Source: Oscillospiraceae bacterium (lineage in GTDB: Bacteria > Bacillota_A > Clostridia > Oscillospirales > WRJC01). From it: a DNA stretch of 8,978 bases. The stretch covers positions 1 through 8,978 of the forward strand of contig WQXD01000142.1 in assembly GCA_009785015.1 (NCBI GenBank), read 5' to 3'. Of the stretch, positions 1 through 6,993 are shown piece by piece (the first letter of the stretch is position 1; the number at the start of each line of letters is the position of its first letter). The translations under genes and the position numbers were made by a program. The notes beneath the pieces were generated by a model. It saw only the letters and a program-made list of their open reading frames with translations. It did not search any database and was not told the DNA's origin.

Positions 1-1
1 T

Positions 2-2092
2 GATATTCCGTACATAACATTCGACAACGGTTTTGCCGGAATGCTGAAAGTCGCCGCCACCCCGCGCCACATAGCGCTCGAGTACGGGGCGCACAGCCTT
101 GACGGAGCATATATGGGAAAAGCCGAGCTTTCCTATACCATCACATTGGCCGAAAAATATTCAAAAGCCGACTGGAGCGCCTGCCGCTTCGCGCTCACCC
201 TCGCAGCCGAAGACGGCAGCGGCTTTACATTCGTTTCGCCGGCGGCAGAAGGCCGCCCGGTTATCTCTCTTTTTGGCACATCGGTCACATTTACGGCAAA
301 CAGTTGCATGAGCTTTGTCATCATACCGTCAAAAAACGCTTCAATCGGCGACGGGCTGAGGTTTTTGAGCGTGCAAAGCGACGTTTCGATAAAATACGCC
401 CGGCTGACAGGGGAGGGGACGGGAGAATACGCCCAAGCCGCATATGACACAAAACGCGGGATGCATGTCATAAAATTGGGCAAAGTGGAGGACAACAGGG
501 CAAAAGGGGTGCATAACGACTACAACCGCGTGCGTTTCATCGCGGAAAATCCCCTTGATCACCAAATATACGCGCCGCTGGTTTTCGACGATGACAGCGG
601 CGGCGCGGGGCTGTATATCGTTGGCGGCGCTCCGTTTTTGCGCGACGCGGAAACCGGCGAACCGATAGGCGTGCCCGTACAGCTGTCAAAAAACTGGCAT
701 GACGGCCAGTGGTACCATTTATACACCGGCATAACCGTTCCGGCCAAAAGCAGCGCGGAGCTTGAGTTTTGCATGGCCAATTCAAAATGGGGCGCGGCCT
801 ACGCGGCGAGCCACAGCCAGCTCTCGCTGATCGGTTACGGCAACAATCAATTGTGGTGCGAGTCGGCTCTGGGCTGCAACGGCGAAAGCGTCTGTTACGA
901 TGCGGACAAAAATCTCAACCGAAGCAACATAGACGACGCGCGCCCGTTTCTGATCAGTCAGAAAATCACGCGCGAAAACGGCGAAACCGAGTCGGCTCCG
1001 CCGTGGAATTGGTCGGGAAACGTGGGAGGCGCGGATTTTTTGATGTACTTCGACGCAAATGACAGGCGGCAGAAACTCGTCCGGATGAAAACGAGCTATA
1101 TCCAGCAGGCGCCAAATCTGACCGATGTGTCGTACAACGGCATATCGGAGGACAAAAGCATCGAAATGACCGTGCACGCGCGCCTCGGCCGCACCGACGA
1201 CGTGGTGCGCATCTATTATCAATTCAGCTATAGGTTTTTAAAAGACACTTCATATAGCCGCCTGGCTCTGTTCCAGATGCAGGCGGACGGCTACAACACC
1301 CCCGGGTATTCGCGTTATGCCATCGGAAACGACGAATGCGTGCTTGAGGATTCTACAATGCCGGAAAACGCGGACGGCGTCCTTTACGCCGCTTCGGCCA
1401 ATCAGGCGATAGAAACAACCGGCAGCAACCCCTGGTTCTACCTGTACAGAAATTTGAGCCGTGATCCCGGCTATGAAGACGCGGGAGTGATGTTCACAAT
1501 ACGCAGATACGAAGCCGTGATAAACGGCCAAACGCACACGCAGCCCCATTACGGCAAAATCAGCATGCCCGCAGGCAATGTGCCCATATCCTTTGAAGTC
1601 GCGCTGCCAAATACACAAGTGATAAAAACCGGCTCCGCGGTTTCGTTTACTGCCGAATACACAATCCTCGGAAATGACAAAGGCCAATATTACGGCGACT
1701 GCCCGTATCTGCTCGAATTGCCCGCCGGAGAGTGGAGCGCATGCGATATGGCTTTCCATCAGGCCAAAAACAACGCGCAGCACGTCGAAATGATACAAGG
1801 CGAGCTAAAAAACACATATCCGACAGAGATACAGGCCATAGGCGAAACGGCGCACTTCAGGCTCACGGGGGGACTTGGCTATACACCCGTCATATTCACG
1901 CATTTGAATTGTTACGGCGGCTGGAAGCTCGAAGCCTCCGAGGACAACAGCACATGGCTGAAAGTGGATCAGTCGGCGCAGGGAAACGACTACTGGCAGT
2001 GCTTTTACGATTCCGCCGTTGACAAATATCAGCTGATATTCAACGTGGAAAACAGACAGCCGACATACTACAGGCTCTCGCGGCATATTTAA
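2..2092 (+). CDS. Large beta-rich protein of unknown function, 5' end outside window
   Basis: I do not recognise a named family. The frame is open from the left edge of the window. The first ATG (41) has no Shine-Dalgarno sequence before it and the codons ahead of it read as ordinary protein, so the true start is probably upstream. From that ATG there are 683 residues, mostly alternating hydrophobic and polar as in beta sandwiches. No membrane segment is visible. The core at about residues 158-305 is rich in aromatic residues, Gly, Asn and Asp and includes KNWHDGQWYHLYTG, AASHSQLSLIGYGNNQLW and NLNRSNIDD. This pattern reminds me of large uncharacterised proteins of Lentisphaerae/Planctomycetes-type genomes, possibly linked to glycans; that is memory, not a search. 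The last 80 or so residues (YGGWKLEASEDNSTW, then YYRLSRH at the end) look like a discoidin/jelly-roll carbohydrate-binding fold. It converges on the kinase-fold gene, sharing four bases. A function in glycan binding or cleavage is only a guess. Confidence 0.8.
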   Translation, partial: DIPYITFDNGFAGMLKVAATPRHIALEYGAHSLDGAYMGKAELSYTITLAEKYSKADWSACRFALTLAAEDGSGFTFVSPAAEGRPVISLFGTSVTFTANSCMSFVIIPSKNASIGDGLRFLSVQSDVSIKYARLTGEGTGEYAQAAYDTKRGMHVIKLGKVEDNRAKGVHNDYNRVRFIAENPLDHQIYAPLVFDDDSGGAGLYIVGGAPFLRDAETGEPIGVPVQLSKNWHDGQWYHLYTGITVPAKSSAELEFCMANSKWGAAYAASHSQLSLIGYGNNQLWCESALGCNGESVCYDADKNLNRSNIDDARPFLISQKITRENGETESAPPWNWSGNVGGADFLMYFDANDRRQKLVRMKTSYIQQAPNLTDVSYNGISEDKSIEMTVHARLGRTDDVVRIYYQFSYRFLKDTSYSRLALFQMQADGYNTPGYSRYAIGNDECVLEDSTMPENADGVLYAASANQAIETTGSNPWFYLYRNLSRDPGYEDAGVMFTIRRYEAVINGQTHTQPHYGKISMPAGNVPISFEVALPNTQVIKTGSAVSFTAEYTILGNDKGQYYGDCPYLLELPAGEWSACDMAFHQAKNNAQHVEMIQGELKNTYPTEIQAIGETAHFRLTGGLGYTPVIFTHLNCYGGWKLEASEDNSTWLKVDQSAQGNDYWQCFYDSAVDKYQLIFNVENRQPTYYRLSRHI

Positions 2093-3513
2093 TCGTCAAG
2101 CTCGTCGTCTTCGTCGTCTTTTTTCTCCATGCCGCATTTTTTACAAACCGTCCTTCCGCCAAAACTCGTTTCCCATATATGGTCCTCATATTCGCAGCGG
2201 CGGCAGCGGCATGTGTGCGTATATTCGCCGAATTCGTGCCCTTCAAAACGGAGCGCGCCGCATTTTTTGCACCAGCAGGAAGTCTCCTTGAATTCATGCC
2301 GGCAATCGGCGGGCCGATATTTTTTCCTTTTTGTAAAGTCCAGCGCCTTGCCGGCCATTTCGGCCACGGATATGATACAAACCGGCAAAAGCAAACAAAC
2401 GCAGACCGCGGCGGCTCCGGTGAATTTAAAACCCATACGGGGGACGAAAATCAGCGCCGCGCACATGCCGGCGATTACGGCGGCATAAAAAAACTCGTCA
2501 AAGCCCCATTTTTCATGTTTTTCGTTCGCTTTTCCGCAGTGCGGGCAGTTAGCGTGATTGTATAATATCATGTTTTTGCACCCGCACAGATTTCTTATGT
2601 CATACTCTTCTTTTTCCCGGGAAGGCGCTCTGTAGTCCGGGAGCGTACGCGCCGGGTCATAAAGTTCCTTTTTGGTCATGGTTGTCTCTTCGTCATAGTC
2701 ATATATTCCGGTGTGTTCTTCGATTTTGCGCCGCAATTCATATATGGCGTCTTTCAGGCATTCCACACTCTCACCGCGCTCTTCCGGATTTTTTTGTACG
2801 CATTTGGCTATCACCGCGGTCAATTCGGGGGATATATGGTCCGGTATTTTTTTATCGGGGATCCCCGTGAGCATGTAGACCATGATTATGCCGAGCGAGT
2901 ATATATCGGAGCGCTTGTCGGCCTGCGGGGCGCGGAGCTGCTCCGGGGCCGCGTAGGGCCGGGCTTTCGCGAGAGTTGCCTCCCGGTCTTCTTCCGGGCC
3001 GAAACACCGGGCAAAGCCGAAACCTATCAGTTTGATTTCGCCGCTGTCCGTGATGATAATATGCCCGGGCGTGACGTCGCTGTGTATAACTGCAGGATTC
3101 CGGCCGTGCAGGTAATTCAGCGCGTCGCACAGCCCGAGCATTATATCTGTTATCTTGTATATATCTTTTGTCCCGTTTTTTTCTACATATGTGCGCAAGT
3201 TTCCGCTCTCAAAGTCCATTGTCCCGCATTTGGCGAAATATGCGCGCAGGTCTTCGCCTTCAAAATATTCACGGGCGAAACAGACGCGGCTTCCCGTATT
3301 CCAGATGCCGAGCGGTTTTGGCGCCGACGGGTGGGAGAGCTTTGAGAGCATTTCGTACTCGGCGCGGATCCCGCCGCTGTTTTTTTCGTCGCTCACGTAA
3401 AGCACGGCGCGCCGTCCGTCAGATTTTTGCGTTGCGAGGTATGTTGCCTGCCCGTTTTGTTCTTTCAGGCAGGTTTCAACGGTAAACAACGGCGGGATTT
3501 CGTTTTCTTCCAT
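2089..3513 (-). CDS. Membrane Hanks-type kinase-fold protein with zinc knuckles, probable pseudokinase
   Basis: This 474-residue protein has an N-terminal Ser/Thr protein kinase fold (about 10-265), a Cys-pair zinc ribbon (C310, C312, C323, C326), two membrane segments (about 341-358 and 364-384), three further Cys clusters (C413/C415/C418, C435/C437/C440, C457/C460) and an acidic tail. Fold landmarks are present: the APE motif at 189-191 and DIYSLG at 203-208. The catalytic set is mostly gone. The beta-3 lysine position is Y39, the glycine loop is degenerate, HRDxKPxxN reads HSDVTPGHI (144-152, only D146 kept), and DFG reads GFG (164-166). Thr in place of the catalytic-loop Lys may be normal here, since many bacterial relatives read HRDISPDN, but the other losses are not. 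The membrane hairpin would put both the kinase fold and the zinc knuckles in the cytoplasm. The gene starts 25 bases after the PfkB kinase gene and is probably co-transcribed. It may be a scaffold or a sensor rather than an enzyme; that is inference. Confidence 0.9.
   Translation of the reverse strand: MEENEIPPLFTVETCLKEQNGQATYLATQKSDGRRAVLYVSDEKNSGGIRAEYEMLSKLSHPSAPKPLGIWNTGSRVCFAREYFEGEDLRAYFAKCGTMDFESGNLRTYVEKNGTKDIYKITDIMLGLCDALNYLHGRNPAVIHSDVTPGHIIITDSGEIKLIGFGFARCFGPEEDREATLAKARPYAAPEQLRAPQADKRSDIYSLGIIMVYMLTGIPDKKIPDHISPELTAVIAKCVQKNPEERGESVECLKDAIYELRRKIEEHTGIYDYDEETTMTKKELYDPARTLPDYRAPSREKEEYDIRNLCGCKNMILYNHANCPHCGKANEKHEKWGFDEFFYAAVIAGMCAALIFVPRMGFKFTGAAAVCVCLLLPVCIISVAEMAGKALDFTKRKKYRPADCRHEFKETSCWCKKCGALRFEGHEFGEYTHTCRCRRCEYEDHIWETSFGGRTVCKKCGMEKKDDEDDELDD
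3148..3249 (-). repeat. Imperfect 51-base tandem duplication inside the kinase-fold gene
   Basis: Two adjacent 17-residue units (89-105 and 106-122) start with LRAYFAKCGTMDF and LRTYVEKNGTKDI. Related kinases normally have a single 'DL..Y....G.L' segment between the hinge and helix E. At the DNA level the similarity is mainly in the half that encodes the first ten residues of each unit (3169-3198 and 3220-3249). That suggests an old, partly eroded duplication or a local copy event. Confidence 0.55.
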
Positions 3514-3538
3514 AATGCAATTTGCCTTGCCTTTCAGA

Positions 3539-4741
3539 TTATTTTATTCCCCAGTTCGCGAAATCGAATGGTTTGCTGTGGTCGCGCCATTCGCGGGCAA
3601 AGTCGGCGCCGTCCGAAGCGGACCTGAATGTGGGTACCCCCGCTGTGGTTGAAGTTCTTGTGCATACGCACGCCGCCACGCAGAGCGCGACTTCTATGGT
3701 GTCGGCATTGAATGTGCCGGTTGGAACATAGTACGAGGCGATACACGCGGATAAGGCGTCGCCTGCCCCGTTTGGGTTTATCTGATTTGCGGGGACTTGG
3801 AGTGTAGGACGGTTCGGCGCGATAGGGTAGGGTGTCGGAGCTGCGAAGTTTTTATTGTACACGTCTATGCCATTTGTCCCTTTGGTAATAACGGCATAGT
3901 GAAAGCTTTCGACAACCTTTTGTTTGGTCGCGTTGTCGGCGAGTTTGTCGAATTCATGTTCGTTGACAGTCAAAATTACGTTTTCGAGCCCGTCGAGCAA
4001 ACTTTTATTTCCGGCTTGCAGCTCTTTGTATATGAACTCCATGTCAAGCGCCGAAGATATGTACACGGCACGCCGCCCGTCGCTTGAAAGTATCCTTGCC
4101 CCATCCAAAGTCAATTGCGGATTATTTGTGTTTGCCACGATCCCGCCGATTATATCGGCGTTATTGAGGGTAACCAGATCCGCAGGCTCAAGTTCTCTCG
4201 CGGCGCCTCTGTAAATCAGATAGGTGACATTGCGTTTATTGTTATACGCGAAGGATACCACGACGCTGCGGCCCGTCGCGTTTATTTTATCGTATCGTAT
4301 AAGGTTCGTATCGATGTTGTTTTTTCCTAAGAAATTGAGCAACTCCTTGCCGTCATTGTCCGGCGCGCCGTTTTTTTCTCCGATTTTTGCCAAAATCTGA
4401 CAGCTCAAATCGGGCTCATACGACAACATCTTCTTAATTCCGCTCAGGGCGTTGCAGGCGCCGCCCCCGGCTGATTTGGTGGGCCCGTCGATAAGCTCAA
4501 ATTCGAGTTTGCCGAGTTCGGCGATTTTTTTGTCTTCCGCATTTGAAAAATCGACTCTAAGGATTTGCTCCGCTTCTGCCGGTTTTTTGAAGTTATCCAA
4601 TTTCTTACCGTGTATTTTTTCTGCCAGCAATTTTTTTAATTTGCATAAGCCTTTCACTTTGTTTGAGTTTTTCACTGTGCCGCATTCAAAGCCGACATCA
4701 AGCAGTAAAGCGCCCATTCCGGCTATTATATTTTTGCTCAT
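3539..4741 (-). CDS. PfkB-family carbohydrate kinase
   Basis: The 400-residue cytosolic protein belongs to the PfkB/ribokinase family, which transfers phosphate from ATP to a sugar or nucleoside hydroxyl. Family marks are: the N-terminal strand GMGALLLDV with the substrate-contacting Asp (D15), the GGGACNAL sugar-binding turn (92-99), the substrate lid strands ending in YRGAARELEPADL, the VNEHEF motif (259-264), VITKGTNG, and the signature NPNGAGDA (322-329) with anion-hole GAG and catalytic base D328. The signature usually reads DTTGAGDA, so Asn322 and Asn324 are variants away from the catalytic base. A lysine-rich stretch of about 65 residues between D15 and GGGACN is longer than in ribokinase and nearer to adenosine-kinase-like members. 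Substrate cannot be read from sequence. Its position 32 bases after the glucose-6-phosphate isomerase gene suggests a hexose or hexose phosphate. It starts at an ATG with a GGAGG site 13 bases upstream. Confidence 0.9.
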   Translation of the reverse strand: MSKNIIAGMGALLLDVGFECGTVKNSNKVKGLCKLKKLLAEKIHGKKLDNFKKPAEAEQILRVDFSNAEDKKIAELGKLEFELIDGPTKSAGGGACNALSGIKKMLSYEPDLSCQILAKIGEKNGAPDNDGKELLNFLGKNNIDTNLIRYDKINATGRSVVVSFAYNNKRNVTYLIYRGAARELEPADLVTLNNADIIGGIVANTNNPQLTLDGARILSSDGRRAVYISSALDMEFIYKELQAGNKSLLDGLENVILTVNEHEFDKLADNATKQKVVESFHYAVITKGTNGIDVYNKNFAAPTPYPIAPNRPTLQVPANQINPNGAGDALSACIASYYVPTGTFNADTIEVALCVAACVCTRTSTTAGVPTFRSASDGADFAREWRDHSKPFDFANWGIK

Positions 4742-4754
4742 AATTTATATATAT

Positions 4755-4759
4755 CCTCC
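4755..4759 (-). promoter_or_regulatory. Ribosome binding site of the PfkB kinase gene
   Basis: GGAGG on the minus strand lies 13 bases before the ATG at 4741. That spacing is slightly long but no better start codon is nearer. It sits in the 32-base gap after the isomerase gene, which leaves no room for a separate terminator and promoter and supports one transcript. Confidence 0.6.
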
Positions 4760-4773
4760 ATATTTTTTGAAAT

Positions 4774-6369
4774 TCACTTTAAAAACTCAAAATACGCGTC
4801 CAAAACCGGATCGCCCGAAGCCTGGCCGGGCTTCAAAAGTTTTTCGGCGAGCACTTTTCCGAGCTGCACGCCTTCCTGATCGAAGCTGCATACATTCCAG
4901 AGGAACCCCTGAAACATAATTTTGTTCTCGTAATGGGCGAGGAGCGCGCCCAACGCTTCCGGCGTGAGCCTTTCTCCATAGATCAAACTGGACGGGCGGC
5001 CTCCCGGGAAATTTTTGTTGCCGTTTGTATCGTGGTGCCCGTTGGCGAAAGCGACAATCTGCGCGGCGAGGTTCGCGTTGAGCTGGGTTTGGCTTGTTAG
5101 ACCGTTTATTTTACAATCGTTTTTGCGCTGGCTTTGCTTGAATCCTATGAATTGTATGGGGGTAACATTTGTTCCCTGGTGGAGCAGCTGATAGAAGCTG
5201 TGCTGTCCGTTTGTGCCCGGTTCGCCGAAAATCACGGGGCCGGTGGGATAATCGACGGGATCCCCGTCGCGGTTCACGCTTTTACCGTTGCTTTCCATGT
5301 CGAGCTGCTGCAGATGGGCCGAAAAGCGCGAAAGCGCCTGGCTGTAAGGCAATATAGCAGAACAGGGGTAGTCCAAGAAATTGCGCTCCCAAACGCCGAT
5401 AAGCGCGTCGAGCAGGGCTGCGTTTTTGATTATGTCCTTTTCCAAAGCGGCTTTGTCGGCGGCGGCTGCCCCGGCGAGAAACTCGCGGAATACCTTGCTT
5501 CCGTATGCGAGCGACAAAATGACTCCGCCCACGGGCGAGCAGGAAGAATAGCGGCCGCCGATGAAATCGTCGAACAGAAATGCGGCCAAGTATTCCGGGT
5601 TATTGGCTATCGGGCTCGTTTCAGTGGTGACTGCGACCATATGTTTCGCGGGATCAAGGTTCGCCGCTTTCAGTTCCTCCTTGACGAAAATTTCGTTCGT
5701 GAGAGTTTCTCTCGTGCGGCCGCTTTTGGAAACAAGTATAAAGAGCGTTTCGTCCAAAGGCAGGGAAGCCAATATTTTTGCCGGGTCGTCGGGGTCTACA
5801 TTGGATATAAATTCCGTGCGGTAAAACTTACGGGCTTCCCCTGCGGCCCAATTTTCAAGTGCAATGGCTAAATAACGGGGCCCAAGGTCGCTTCCCCCGA
5901 TTCCGATTTGGCAAAAGTGGGTATACCTCTTACCCGGTGCGGGCACAATTTCGCCCGAACGCACCTCGTCGGCAAATTCATAGACGCGCAAAAGTTCCGA
6001 CTGATAAAATTTTCCAAGGTCTTTTCCGTTGTGTTCTACGGTCCCATTTGTCGCGGATTTTCCGTCAGGGCTCCGCAAAAGATGGTGCAAAACTTTCCTG
6101 CCTTCTCCGGTATTCATCACGGCGCCCTCGAGAAGGCTGCGGTACTGCCCGATGACGTTCTGTTCATCGGCTAAGGCTTGAAGCCCCTCTAATATGGATT
6201 TGGTCACTTGTTTTGCGGCATAGCTGTAGACGAGCCCTCCGGCCGCCGGAACAAGATACTCTTTGACCCGCTTGGGCGTCAAAATGGTTTTGAAATCGAG
6301 GTTTTGACCCTCTGAAACAAGTTTTTGCAATTTGTTGTATGCTGTTGTTTTGTCTAAATTAACGTACAT
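4774..6369 (-). CDS. pgi: Glucose-6-phosphate isomerase, long form
   Basis: This 531-residue cytosolic enzyme interconverts glucose 6-phosphate and fructose 6-phosphate in glycolysis and gluconeogenesis. It has both sugar-isomerase (SIS) domains and is full length for the long-type family. Visible motifs are GIGGSDLG (156-163), the phosphate-binding SKSGRTRET (214-222), the first family signature DFIGGRYSSCSPVG (268-281) with the active-site Arg R273, GEPGTNGQH (382-390) with the catalytic Glu E383, and the second signature ending FDQEGVQLGK with the catalytic Lys K505. By eye, the position of the ring-opening His of the E. coli enzyme (His386) falls at Q414/R415 in a GFKQSQRKND stretch, so that residue is either replaced or supplied from elsewhere. 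This loop and the following region resemble spirochaete-type enzymes from memory. It starts at an ATG with AAGGAG nine bases upstream and is the first gene of a likely three-gene transcript with the PfkB kinase and the kinase-fold protein. Confidence 0.97.
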   Translation of the reverse strand: MYVNLDKTTAYNKLQKLVSEGQNLDFKTILTPKRVKEYLVPAAGGLVYSYAAKQVTKSILEGLQALADEQNVIGQYRSLLEGAVMNTGEGRKVLHHLLRSPDGKSATNGTVEHNGKDLGKFYQSELLRVYEFADEVRSGEIVPAPGKRYTHFCQIGIGGSDLGPRYLAIALENWAAGEARKFYRTEFISNVDPDDPAKILASLPLDETLFILVSKSGRTRETLTNEIFVKEELKAANLDPAKHMVAVTTETSPIANNPEYLAAFLFDDFIGGRYSSCSPVGGVILSLAYGSKVFREFLAGAAAADKAALEKDIIKNAALLDALIGVWERNFLDYPCSAILPYSQALSRFSAHLQQLDMESNGKSVNRDGDPVDYPTGPVIFGEPGTNGQHSFYQLLHQGTNVTPIQFIGFKQSQRKNDCKINGLTSQTQLNANLAAQIVAFANGHHDTNGNKNFPGGRPSSLIYGERLTPEALGALLAHYENKIMFQGFLWNVCSFDQEGVQLGKVLAEKLLKPGQASGDPVLDAYFEFLK

Positions 6370-6378
6370 GATTGATAA

Positions 6379-6384
6379 CTCCTT
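6379..6384 (-). promoter_or_regulatory. Ribosome binding site of pgi
   Basis: AAGGAG on the minus strand ends nine bases before the ATG at 6369. This is a strong, well-spaced site and fixes the start of the isomerase. Confidence 0.75.
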
Positions 6385-6389
6385 TTCGT

Positions 6390-6425
6390 TTTAATTTTTA
6401 TTTATTTTGTTGATAATAACATCAA
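6390..6425 (-). promoter_or_regulatory. Candidate promoter for the pgi transcript
   Basis: The 114-base gap before pgi is AT-rich. On the minus strand TTGATG (6420-6425) and AATAAA (6397-6402) are 17 bases apart, a weak sigma-70-type pair just upstream of the pgi ribosome binding site. TTGAT and ATCAA form a short inverted repeat (6410-6425) over the -35 box that could be an operator. The gap also holds a 5-base-pair hairpin (CGCAA/TTGCG, about 6441-6456) without a T-run, so it is a poor terminator. All of this is weak. Confidence 0.25.
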
Positions 6426-6483
6426 ATTGTATACAGGATGCGCAAGCGTTTTTGCGAAATTATGAAATATCAGTCGAGTTGTT

Positions 6484-6993
6484 TTAGCCGGCCAATCTCA
6501 CAATCTCACGGGCCTGTGCGAGATCGTTTTCGTTTATCGCCCTTCCGCCGCCTACATAGACCAGCGTGTTTAGAAGATCGTATTCGTTTGGGTTGTCCGT
6601 GACGATCCACACCGCCGCCTGCGTGACTGCGTACGACGCGCCTTTTTCTTCGAGCAATGCCATAACCCGCGCCAATTTTGAATTTTTATCGAGGCTGTAG
6701 ACGGAAAACGCGTCATTGGAATTGGGGATATTTCTGTTTATATTCATGCAGGCGGTCGCGACGTTCACCGATGTGCTGCCATTTGCCCGAATTGTCACGG
6801 TTTTCGACGCGCGCACCGTCATATTCTGAACGGTGCCGCTGCTTGCGGCGAAATACAGCCCTACCGGAATAGTCACCGTGACGTCGCGGCTCGATTTGTT
6901 CGTGAGTTTGACGGTGGTAAAATCGATGCTGTCGCCGACGACGCTGACGGTCACAGTGCCTGACTGCACCAAGGCAAGCAGTTCGCCTTTGTT
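6484..6993 (-). other. C-terminal Cys/Gln beta module, copy 1
   Basis: Residues 433-601 of the repeat protein. It shares with copy 2 (8323-8835) the order: VTVS/IAVS strand, SIDFTxVKLTNK, TIPxGxYF, VQNMxVR, VATACMNI, the turn IPxSN, the helix ending SYAVTQAAVWIVTDNP, DYDLLNTLVY-type helix, GGGRAI and the final AREIVRLAG. C514 and Q557 lie 43 residues apart. Copies also match closely in DNA around the TQAAVW segment, so they arose by duplication. Confidence 0.8.

Noticed and set aside
782..1222. Minus-strand open frame of 146 codons
   Set aside because: It is an antisense shadow of the same plus-strand gene, with no ribosome binding site or recognisable domain.
1250..1798. Minus-strand open frame of 182 codons
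   Set aside because: It is antisense to the large plus-strand gene, which runs without a break and has coherent protein-like composition; the shadow is rich in Cys, Arg and His as expected of an antisense frame.
2713..3345. Plus-strand open frame of 210 codons
   Set aside because: It overlaps the kinase-fold gene in antisense; the kinase landmarks make the minus strand the coding one.
5134..5871. Plus-strand open frame of 245 codons
   Set aside because: It lies wholly antisense to the pgi coding region, whose motifs are unmistakable, and its translation has no recognisable domain.
6441..6456. Hairpin CGCAA/TTGCG downstream of the repeat-protein gene
   Set aside because: The stem is only five base pairs and no T-run follows on the minus strand, so I do not call it a terminator.
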